A stretch of DNA of 20,000 nt, from contig CAJNDS010002168.1 of the NCBI GenBank assembly GCA_905221605.1, positions 690,765 through 710,764 on the forward strand, in the 5' to 3' direction. The DNA comes from Symbiodinium natans (lineage: Eukaryota > Sar > Dinophyceae > Suessiales > Symbiodiniaceae). The first letter of the stretch is position 1. Each line of letters starts with the position of its first letter. Below the pieces are notes generated by a model that saw nothing but the letters and a program-made list of their open reading frames with translations, was not told the origin of the DNA and ran no database searches. Made by a program: the position numbers and the translations under genes. Positions 18,601 to 20,000 of this stretch are shown one piece after another.

Positions 18601-19878
18601 CAGGGTTCAGGGTTCAGGGTTTAGGGTTTAGGGTTTAGGGTTTAGGGTTTTTGGGTTTAGGGTTAGGGTCCAGATTCAGTTTATTAGGGTTTAGGATATC
18701 GGCGAACGCCCGAAAACCTGAAAGCCTCAAACAAACTAGGGTTTAGGTTTAGGGTTTAGGGTTTAGGGTTTAGGGTTTAGGGTTTAGGGTTTAGGGTTTA
18801 GGGTTTAGGGTTTAGGGTTTGGGGTTTTGGGTTTGGGGTTTAGGGTTTAGGGCTTAGGGTTTGGGGTTTAGGGTGTAAGCCCAAGATCGGGCCCCCGATG
18901 ACCTCCGGCCGTGGCAGACGGGGGCAGGAGGACCTGTAGGGTTTAGGGTTTAGGGCTTAGGGTTTAGGGTGTAGGGTTTAGGGTTTAGGGTTTAGGGTGT
19001 AGGGTGTAGGGTGTAGGGTAGGGTGTAGGGTTTAGGGTTTAGGGTTCAGGGTTTAGGCTTGGGGTTTAGGGCTTGGGGAAATCGAACCCCAAACAGTCTC
19101 AGAACAGCTACCTCTATACTTTGCCGTCATCTGTATGTAGGAGCGGAAGGGGATTCAAGAAACGACCGCCACAGAGCTTCGGATTGCTTATGCTCTTCAG
19201 GGTTTGAGGGTTTAGGGGCTTAACCTCAGGCCTTGAGGTATCCTTTCTCCCATAAGGCAAATCTAAACCCTAAACCCGAAACCCCCAAAAGGCCCTGTAT
19301 AAACCCTGATCCCCAAGCACCTCGAGGCACTTCTGAACCCCAAAACCTTTAGGGTTTAGGGTTTAGGGTTTAGGGTTTAGGGTTTAGGGTTTAGGCTCGA
19401 GGGCTTTCAAGTCGCCCTACCGAGATTCTTAATTGTGTTGCCTGGACCCAAACACAAGCTTGCCGCAGGCATCCAGCACTTGAGTTAGGGTTTAGAGTTT
19501 AGGGTATAGGGCTTAGGGCTTAGGGCTTAGGGCTTAGGGCTTAGGGTTTAGGGTTTAGGGTTTAGGGGATGGGGTTTAGGGTTTAGGGTTTAGGGTTTAG
19601 GGTTTAGGGTTTAGGGTTTAGGGTTTAGGGTTTAGGCCTAAACTCTGAAGCCCAGGCCGTTTTCATAACTCCCCGCGCGCTAACGTTGGGAGGCGCACCT
19701 AAACCTGAATCCCTAGACCCACTAGGCCCTAGACGCTCAACCCTAAACCCTAAACCCTAAACCCTAAATCCTGGACCCTAAACCCTAAACCCTAAAACCT
19801 AAACCCTAGACCAACCCCGGTGTCTGCCTCCTCATTCTCGGGCACCGTCTGCATCGCACCATCGTTCTCCTCTTCGTC
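644..19878 (-). CDS. Spliced gene (25 inferred exons): dinoflagellate-type CCCH zinc-finger protein
   Basis: Exons in coding order: 19878-19812, 19478-19442, 18933-18881, 18582-18517, 17551-17515, 16535-16460, 14611-14529, 13834-13797, 12877-12797, 11849-11805, 11400-11337, 11074-11024, 10843-10786, 10308-10238, 9955-9930, 9217-9135, 6645-6530, 5010-4925, 4701-4604, 3920-3837, 3507-3417, 2868-2782, 2472-2401, 1810-1781, 696-644. Together they make 1653 nt, one open frame ending in TGA. A single CCCH finger (C374, C383, C389, H393 of the composite) suggests RNA or other nucleic-acid binding; the actual role is unknown. Residues 413-500 look helical. Seen: splice-like borders, compatible phases and open frames. 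Inferred: the joins, which were chosen partly to keep the frame open. The region 6645-2401 is strong. Exons 7-10 and 24 are weak, and the gene may be two genes. The start codon was not found. Confidence 0.72.
697..1780. other. Intron 24: repeats and a hairpin copy
   Basis: It contains degenerate TTTAGGG copies (711-772), a hairpin-type element at 783-880 related to the one at 10439-10552, two poly-C tracts (1050-1062 and 1299-1315), scattered single repeats, and a CCCTAAA array at 1711-1768 next to exon 24. The small open frames here are repeat translations. Confidence 0.5.
783..880. mobile_element. Family C palindrome, degraded copy 2
   Basis: The left arm GGGGTTCACAGGTAGTTATA plus AGTGGGGATATAAG is close to the left arm at 10439. 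The right arm (around CCCTACTTATGACATCCC) is more diverged. Confidence 0.42.
1781..1810 (-). CDS. Exon 24 (30 nt), weak micro-exon
   Basis: Acceptor 'cttcacgaag', nine codons LRKRTCSFF between split codons, GA donor T|GAGTTGG. The phases fit exons 23 and 25. Another frame (TSESALAPSSEL with a GT donor) is equally open. The assignment rests on phase and on the repeated T|GAG border. Confidence 0.35.
2292..2394 (-). repeat. CCCTAAA array beside exon 23
   Basis: About 14 near-perfect heptamers, reading TTTAGGG on the coding strand, at the start of the intron after exon 23. Confidence 0.95.
2401..2472 (-). CDS. Exon 23 (72 nt)
   Basis: Acceptor 'ctgtgcctag', frame LTERELRNINGVFARMPLIA, then LVA. 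A helix with a hydrophobic face. The end is T|GAGCTGGGG (GA donor), the same kind of border as exons 22 and 24. It lies between two long converging telomere-type arrays. Confidence 0.68.
2782..2868 (-). CDS. Exon 22 (87 nt)
   Basis: Acceptor 'accccaag', frame LLPHIVDLIDVLEEAESQSP, then ASILPESA. It is clearly helical and acidic. The donor is read as GA (T|GAGGG); a GC donor two bases earlier (GCTTGAG) would not keep phase. A rival frame (TSSAHRGFDRRFGGGG...) ends in TGA but is less protein-like. Confidence 0.72.
3136..3240. repeat. Perfect 21-bp inverted repeat
   Basis: The 21 bases at 3136-3156 are exactly complementary to 3220-3240, with a 63-bp loop. It lies inside the intron between exons 21 and 22. 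Confidence 0.85.
3417..3507 (-). CDS. Exon 21 (91 nt), not bordered by repeats
   Basis: Acceptor 'cctcagtcccag', frame TPSRGLIPHVEHNGPGISGH, then ELSDVVATLQ, donor CAGG|GTTTCGGCG. Its phases (0 in, 1 out) are exactly what exons 20 and 22 need; joined directly those two give a stop or the wrong frame. It is the only exon with no telomere-type repeat next to either border. Confidence 0.74.
3837..3920 (-). CDS. Exon 20 (84 nt): post-finger helix
   Basis: Acceptor 'gcttctccgcag', frame AQRRLIKAMPDSELRTVLLP and HPGSLFQW, donor TGG|GTTTGTTTGGGG. After the finger, 'DKAALRSPQ|AQRRLIKAM...ELRTVLLP' resembles the basic helix ('DKRQR...LLPHL'-like) that follows this finger type in dinoflagellate proteins. 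The splice sites are good and the phase is 0 at both ends. Confidence 0.84.
4604..4701 (-). CDS. Exon 19 (98 nt): second half of CCCH finger
   Basis: Acceptor 'gacctcccag', frame GWCPEGFSCRYCHIPHVGPA and 12 more codons. With exon 18 it completes C374-x8-C383-x5-C389-x3-H393, the standard CCCH spacing. The 'RYCHIPH' tail is typical of the dinoflagellate group. A GA donor at CAA|GATCCG gives the phase-0 end needed by exon 20; GT at GATCC|GTATAT would put a stop in the next exon. Confidence 0.88.
4882..4922 (-). repeat. CCCTAAA array beside exon 18
   Basis: About six heptamers directly adjoin the zinc-finger exon; the exon donor runs GTGGGGTTTAGGG into this array. Confidence 0.95.
4925..5010 (-). 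CDS. Exon 18 (86 nt): first half of CCCH finger
   Basis: Acceptor 'gcctcggcaag', frame PCNLPEIPLEASLGHPELCS and RPCVHIAR, then a phase-1 donor G|GTGGGGTTTAGGG. 'GHPELCSRPC' is the conserved lead-in of dinoflagellate CCCH proteins. The last cysteine (C374) is the first zinc ligand. The other frames do not give this motif. The intron interrupts the finger between its first and second ligands. Confidence 0.88.
5022..5090 (+). repeat. TTTAGGG array upstream of exon 18
   Basis: About nine units, some GGGC or GGGG variants; on the coding strand this is the CCCTAAA end of the preceding intron. Confidence 0.95.
5581..5863. repeat. 162-bp direct duplication
   Basis: CCGGACATAGTTTAATACCT and the following segment (through TCCGGGGCC, CTCAGTCCTTCGG and CATAAGCTTTC) occurs at 5581 and again at 5743 with small differences. 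A more diverged third piece (GAAGCTTTCTCGAGAAG...) lies near 5433. Confidence 0.85.
5915..6008 (+). repeat. Poly-G / purine tract
   Basis: Long G runs with interspersed A, including one run of more than 20 G. It is likely prone to unusual structure and to sequencing error. Confidence 0.9.
6530..6645 (-). CDS. Exon 17 (116 nt): PPPGL linker before the zinc finger
   Basis: Acceptor 'actccttgcaag', frame DWRSQPTQPTFRPPPGLEDH and 18 more codons, donor AA|GTTGGGTTTTGGG. The 'F-[RK]-PPPGLE' motif (composite residues 323-330) is one I know from dinoflagellate proteins, where it often stands some tens of residues before a CCCH finger, exactly as here. This is the longest exon and one of the firmest. 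Confidence 0.82.
6731..7198. mobile_element. MITE-like palindromic element, family A (long copy)
   Basis: The left end (GGATGTTCTCCTTTATACTG, then ACAGTCCTTAAGAGGGAT) is complementary to the right end (ATCCCTATTAAGGACAGTAT then ACGGGGGCACACCCC). The interior is rich in CTCGCGCG motifs on both halves. No transposase is seen. The ends match the short element at 16173-16264. Confidence 0.6.
7382..7876 (-). other. Unassigned 164-codon open frame
   Basis: The first 45 residues (starting MVVGQHHALHEINMISHTSV and continuing with an acidic 'FDCEEEDLKKH') look like real protein and use AT-rich codons unlike the zinc-finger exons. The rest runs through (CCTGCCCCA)n and poly-T and is low in complexity. 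It has no repeats of the heptamer type and no recognised domain. It may be a remnant of inserted DNA or chance. Confidence 0.22.
7507..7531 (+). repeat. Poly-A tract
   Basis: An uninterrupted run of more than 20 A, followed at about 7570-7600 by three GCAGGTGGG-like units. Confidence 0.9.
8753..8955. repeat. Degenerate 21-27-bp tandem repeat
   Basis: About eight units resembling TTGGGCACTCCAGGGACACT (plus CTGGGG) with many substitutions and small length changes. The open frames reported across it are translations of the repeat (for example 'VGHSRETLG'). Confidence 0.8.
9135..9217 (-). CDS. Exon 16 (83 nt)
   Basis: Acceptor 'cttttttgggcctag' with a pyrimidine tract, frame YSAPKPRTFSMSEPSTEFSA, then AGTVTSK, GC donor AAA|GCTAAGCTG. 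It is Ser/Thr/Pro-rich and low in complexity, fitting the disordered region expected before the zinc finger. Joining directly to exon 17 skips a 2.5-kb intron that holds the largest palindromic element. Confidence 0.62.
9240..9385 (+). repeat. TTTAGGG array with TTCAGGG flank
   Basis: Copies of TTCAGGG pass into about ten perfect TTTAGGG units and then TCTAGGG copies. Confidence 0.95.
9497..9868 (+). repeat. Degenerate TTTAGGG/TTTCAGGG tract
   Basis: More than 40 units of 7-8 bp, alternating TTTAGGG, TTTAGGGG and TTTCAGGG; the longest repeat tract in the window. Confidence 0.9.
9930..9955 (-). CDS. Exon 15 (26 nt), tentative micro-exon
   Basis: Acceptor 'agggacaag', eight codons SLGGVLRD, donor G|GTGCAACTG. 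Its phases (2 in, 1 out) bridge exons 14 and 16. The frame stays open further, and a later end with a GA donor is possible. Such a small exon cannot be supported by sequence alone. Confidence 0.38.
10238..10308 (-). CDS. Exon 14 (71 nt)
   Basis: Acceptor 'tttagtcaag', frame GLRAAHGLSLHDWEVVCASV, then IEL, donor GG|GTTCAGGG. With exon 13 it makes a run of predicted helices ('LLQLCGLRAAHGLSLHDW'). No known repeat family could be assigned. Confidence 0.62.
10439..10552. mobile_element. MITE-like palindrome, family C, copy 1
   Basis: GGGTTCATGGGTAGTTATAA plus GTAGGGTTATA at the left pairs with CTTATAACCCCACTCAGAAC plus TACCCAGGAACCCC at the right. Its left arm is repeated at 785-822. Confidence 0.58.
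10786..10843 (-). CDS. Exon 13 (58 nt)
   Basis: A strong acceptor with a pyrimidine tract ('ttttcttttttaag') precedes LARLGDVCEGLSDILLQLC. The donor is TGC|GTTTAGGTTTAGGG, phase 0, inside the repeat. It is leucine-rich and helical, and continues in frame into exon 14. One other frame is open (SRVSAMSVKDCLTSCCNYAF), but the chosen frame fits both neighbours. Confidence 0.68.
10890..11023. repeat. Minimal fold-back: TTTAGGG arm, short loop, CCCTAAA arm
   Basis: Plus-strand TTTAGGG units (10890-10972) and CCCCAAA/CCCTAAA units (10985-11023) are separated by about 12 bp. They form nearly the whole 180-nt intron 12. Confidence 0.85.
11024..11074 (-). CDS. Exon 12 (51 nt)
   Basis: Acceptor 'gatcacttcag', frame LQLQDVRRPRAYDFLR, donor GG|GTTTAGGG. 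Joining to exon 13 gives 'YDFLRGLARLGDVCEGLSD', a coherent amphipathic helix. The intron below it is only 180 nt long and is almost entirely a repeat fold-back. Confidence 0.62.
11337..11400 (-). CDS. Exon 11 (64 nt)
   Basis: Acceptor 'gttgtgccag', frame ELLQRFCGFTASASAVGQLL, donor GG|GTTTAGGG supplied by the telomere-type repeat. No repeat array borders the acceptor; instead there is an AT-rich stretch upstream. A second frame (TLAEILRLYGFSFSCGTAF) is also open but has no donor compatible with exon 12. Confidence 0.55.
11475..11600. repeat. AT-rich, AC- and ATA-rich low-complexity stretch
   Basis: ACACAGACACAG-like start followed by ATAATAATAAC-type sequence, strikingly AT-rich compared with the rest of the window. 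It lies just before the acceptor of exon 11 on the coding strand. Confidence 0.75.
11805..11849 (-). CDS. Exon 10 (45 nt), weak
   Basis: Acceptor 'cccggtgag' (poor), then RPSSPPAGHPSGRP, then donor CCAG|GTGTTGAATCC. It is proline-rich and probably a linker. Repeats on both sides point the same way, unlike most exons. The whole unique block 11790-11878 is also open on the plus strand, so the coding strand here is not certain. Confidence 0.38.
11975..12076 (-). repeat. CCGTAAA variant block plus CCCTAAA array
   Basis: Five consecutive CCGTAAA units are followed by about eight CCCTAAA units. A single variant has spread locally. Confidence 0.9.
12272..12405. mobile_element. MITE-like palindrome, family B, copy 1
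   Basis: The left arm CTTGGAGGCTCCTGGTACTT plus ATTAACC matches the complement of the right arm at 25 of 27 positions. The centre contains 'ccccttaagtgctctattataagtac'-type sequence shared with copy 2. Confidence 0.62.
12411..12585 (+). repeat. (TTAGGGC)n variant array
   Basis: About 22 near-identical TTAGGGC units with one exception, followed by three standard TTTAGGG units. It directly abuts the end of the palindrome at 12272-12405. Confidence 0.95.
12797..12877 (-). CDS. Exon 9 (81 nt), frame uncertain
   Basis: Acceptor 'cgccctag' and donor CAGG|GTTTAGGG sit at the edges of two converging repeat arrays. The frame in phase with the next exons reads SVAGSSAWVSKRWRRPSSGA, then QVPGLQ. A second open frame contains MGKQAMAPTVVRRPSPWP and could be a first coding exon. 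The choice rests only on downstream phase. Confidence 0.42.
12878..13796. other. Intron 8: repeats plus 330 bp of unassigned unique DNA
   Basis: A TTTAGGG array (12904-12961) lies at the acceptor side and a CCCTAAA array (13694-13740) near the donor. The unique stretch 12970-13300 is open in one plus-strand frame, but has no recognisable motif. Further short arrays lie at 13374-13425 and 13523-13573. Confidence 0.45.
13797..13834 (-). CDS. Exon 8 (38 nt)
   Basis: Pyrimidine-rich acceptor 'cctcccag' and consensus-like donor A|GTAAACTG bound the frame RLFRVFGYATIP. The phases (2 in, 1 out) fit both neighbours. All frames are open over so short a segment, so support comes mainly from the good splice-site sequences. 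Confidence 0.45.
14529..14611 (-). CDS. Exon 7 (83 nt), frame uncertain
   Basis: Acceptor 'gccctag', then ECQCQPMKSVGDERAAAGTA, then PVELHPK up to the donor GG|GTTTAGG at the repeat edge. A rival frame from acceptor 'acacccag' (14634 side) reads GVSVPTHEERGRRKGRSRDS, also protein-like. The chosen frame fits the phase of exon 8. The ATG in this frame could be a start codon if the gene begins here. Confidence 0.45.
14641..14755 (+). repeat. TTTAGGG array upstream of exon 7
   Basis: About 14 units, mostly perfect, with one GTAGGGT variant. Confidence 0.95.
15738..15875. mobile_element. MITE-like palindrome, family B, copy 2
   Basis: The left arm CTTGGAGGTTTAATGGTACT pairs imperfectly with the right arm ending CATGAACCTCCCAA. 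It shares arms and the GCCCCTTAAGTGC core with the element at 12272-12405. Confidence 0.58.
16173..16264. mobile_element. MITE-like palindrome, family A (short copy)
   Basis: The 92-bp hairpin runs from GGATGTTCCCCACTATACTT to its imperfect complement ending GGGGAACATCC. It shares 'ggatgttc...tatact.acagtccttaa.aggga' with the long element at 6731-7198. Confidence 0.62.
16460..16535 (-). CDS. Exon 6 (76 nt), donor uncertain
   Basis: After 'aggtagtcag' the frame reads LGAQTRRKNRWKFLAGALKP, followed by EFRDR. It is rich in basic and aromatic residues and probably folded. Three donors are possible: GA|GTTTAGGG (end 16473, phase 2), CGG|GTGTACGG (end 16460, phase 0) and TACG|GTTTAGGG (end 16453, phase 1). 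The phase-0 choice is given because it fits exon 7. Other frames are also open, so the end coordinate is provisional. Confidence 0.55.
16536..17514. other. Intron 5: unassigned unique DNA between repeats
   Basis: Degenerate TTTAGGG/TTCAGGG copies (16560-16680) lie at the acceptor side and CCCTAAA/CCCGAAA copies (17441-17513) at the donor. The stretch 16680-17100 is unique and has overlapping minus-strand open frames (for example 17103-16912) with no recognisable motif. An imperfect palindrome lies at 17128-17200. Confidence 0.42.
17128..17200. repeat. Imperfect palindrome
   Basis: GTAGGGAATGAGGGAGTTTG at the left resembles the complement of CACTCCCGCATCCCCTAC at the right; within intron 5. 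Confidence 0.45.
17515..17551 (-). CDS. Exon 5 (37 nt)
   Basis: The acceptor 'aacggtag' is followed by PDMFRFMGSFY. The donor CG|GTTTCGGG lies in the telomere-type repeat, phase 2. Joined to exon 6 it gives 'MGSFYRLGAQTRRKNRWKF'. The aromatic and basic spacing faintly recalls SAND-type domains (acidic/aromatic part followed by a KxWK-like motif), but this is only a weak impression. Confidence 0.6.
17552..18516. other. Intron 4: repeats, poly-C tract, hairpin
   Basis: It contains TTTAGGG-like copies (17572-17635), a unique block with an open plus-strand frame (17748-18065) ending in a poly-C tract (17996-18010), CCCTAAA-like copies, a hairpin (18274-18375), and a CCCTAAA array (18403-18431) towards the donor side. 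Confidence 0.42.
18274..18375. repeat. Hairpin element, 102 bp
   Basis: The end sequence TTTTGGAGTA (18274-18283) is complementary to TACTCCAAAA (18366-18375), with a smaller internal fold around 'gtacatactttttaggtac'. Possibly another MITE-like family. Confidence 0.5.
18517..18582 (-). CDS. Exon 4 (66 nt)
   Basis: After 'accttcacag' the frame reads RLELQVEGIVIVAGQHFTSS, a beta-like hydrophobic stretch; the other two frames have stops. The donor is CAGG|GTACTTAAAC, phase 1. The following intron contains a hairpin element at 18274-18375. The family is unrecognised. Confidence 0.67.
18739..18878 (+). repeat. TTTAGGG array
   Basis: About 18 units, the first ten perfect and the rest with GGGG and GGGC variants. 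It adjoins the donor side of exon 3. Confidence 0.95.
18881..18933 (-). CDS. Exon 3 (53 nt)
   Basis: Acceptor 'aaccctacag' lies at the edge of a repeat array. The in-phase frame reads SSCPRLPRPEVIGGPIL and ends at a GC donor (G|GCTTACACC). All three frames are open over this short stretch. This one was chosen because it alone links the phase-2 end of exon 2 to the phase-1 start of exon 4, giving 'EVIGGPILARLELQVEG' across the join. Confidence 0.55.
18937..19078 (+). repeat. TTTAGGG array with TAGGGTG variants
   Basis: It contains a run of consecutive TAGGGTG variants near 18996-19030. Confidence 0.95.
19442..19478 (-). CDS. Exon 2 (37 nt)
   Basis: The acceptor 'aactcaag' is followed by LDACGKLVFGS and a GC donor, AG|GCAACAC, in phase 2. 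The repeats on its donor side run the opposite way from most exons, so the intron below it lacks the usual TTTAGGG start. The function is unrecognised; the segment looks like part of a folded domain continued by the next exons. Confidence 0.58.
19488..19637 (+). repeat. TTTAGGG array with TTAGGGC block
   Basis: Five or six TTAGGGC units (about 19508-19543) are followed by more than ten TTTAGGG units. Confidence 0.95.
19738..19806 (-). repeat. CCCTAAA array beside exon 1
   Basis: About nine units; on the coding strand it is the TTTAGGG-type beginning of the first visible intron. Confidence 0.93.
19812..19878 (-). CDS. Exon 1 of the visible gene (acidic stretch)
   Basis: After the acceptor 'gaccccag' the frame reads DEEENDGAMQTVPENEEADT, a very acidic stretch typical of a disordered segment. 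The donor is GTCTAGGG, leaving one base of the split codon, and the intron starts directly in telomere-type repeat. Entry is in phase 0, so earlier exons probably lie beyond the window. Another frame is also open but strongly basic. The acidic frame is preferred because it joins exon 2 in phase. Confidence 0.6.
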
Positions 19879-20000
19879 CTGGGGTCTCGACGTTTGTACT
19901 TGGGATCCCCAAACCCAGCAAAAAAGCTGTGGACCCTGAGTCCCAGGTTCCCAAGCAGACCCCGAAAGCAGAGTTTATAGGCTTAGAGGCGAATTGCGGG

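Noticed and set aside
19120-19176. Possible exon on the minus strand (LCGGRFLNPLPLLHTDDGK)
   Set aside because: The frame and GT donor are plausible, but its phase does not fit between exons 2 and 3, which join directly; it could be an alternative exon.
1-20000. The window being a chromosome end (true telomere)
   Set aside because: Repeats occur in both orientations, in short tracts, separated by unique DNA throughout; a terminal telomere would be one long array in one direction.
1-20000. CRISPR array
   Set aside because: The repeats are 7-mers in tandem or dispersed, not 25-40-bp repeats with unique spacers, and the DNA is eukaryotic.

Overview
This window is nuclear DNA of a eukaryotic protist, most likely a dinoflagellate or close relative. 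No long bacterial-style genes are visible. Short unique segments are separated by hundreds of copies, on both strands, of the plant/alveolate telomere-type heptamer TTTAGGG/CCCTAAA and its variants. The one recognisable domain, a CCCH zinc finger preceded by a 'GHPELC' stretch and a 'PPPGL' motif, matches a protein type I know from dinoflagellates. Several inferred introns start with GC or GA instead of GT, which is also known from dinoflagellates.

Main result: the unique segments between converging repeats behave as small exons of one minus-strand gene. Reading from high to low coordinates I placed 25 exons (26-116 nt, mean about 66) between 19878 and 644. Joined at AG acceptors and GT (17), GC (3) or GA (4) donors, they give one open frame of 1653 nt (550 codons plus a TGA). 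The part from 6645 to 2401 is the firmest. It carries the 'FRPPPGLE' motif, the finger C-x8-C-x5-C-x3-H split by an intron, and a helical C-terminal region. The part from 19878 to 16460 is internally coherent but unrecognised. The link from 16460 through 14611 to about 11800 is the weakest, so two genes cannot be excluded. The 5' end lies outside the window or was not recognised.

Most of the 24 introns begin, on the coding strand, with TTTAGGG-type repeats and end with CCCTAAA-type repeats. Their ends are therefore complementary and could fold back, bringing the splice sites together. In many introns the repeat itself supplies the donor (G|GTTTAGGG). I regard this as the most interesting feature of the window.

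Inside the introns are short palindromic elements resembling MITEs, in at least three recurring families; a 21-bp perfect inverted repeat; a 162-bp direct duplication; a degenerate 'TTGGGCACTCCAGGGACACT' tandem repeat; poly-G and poly-A tracts; and arrays in which a single repeat variant has been amplified, such as (TTAGGGC)n at 12411-12563. No rRNA, tRNA, CRISPR array or complete transposase or reverse transcriptase gene was seen.
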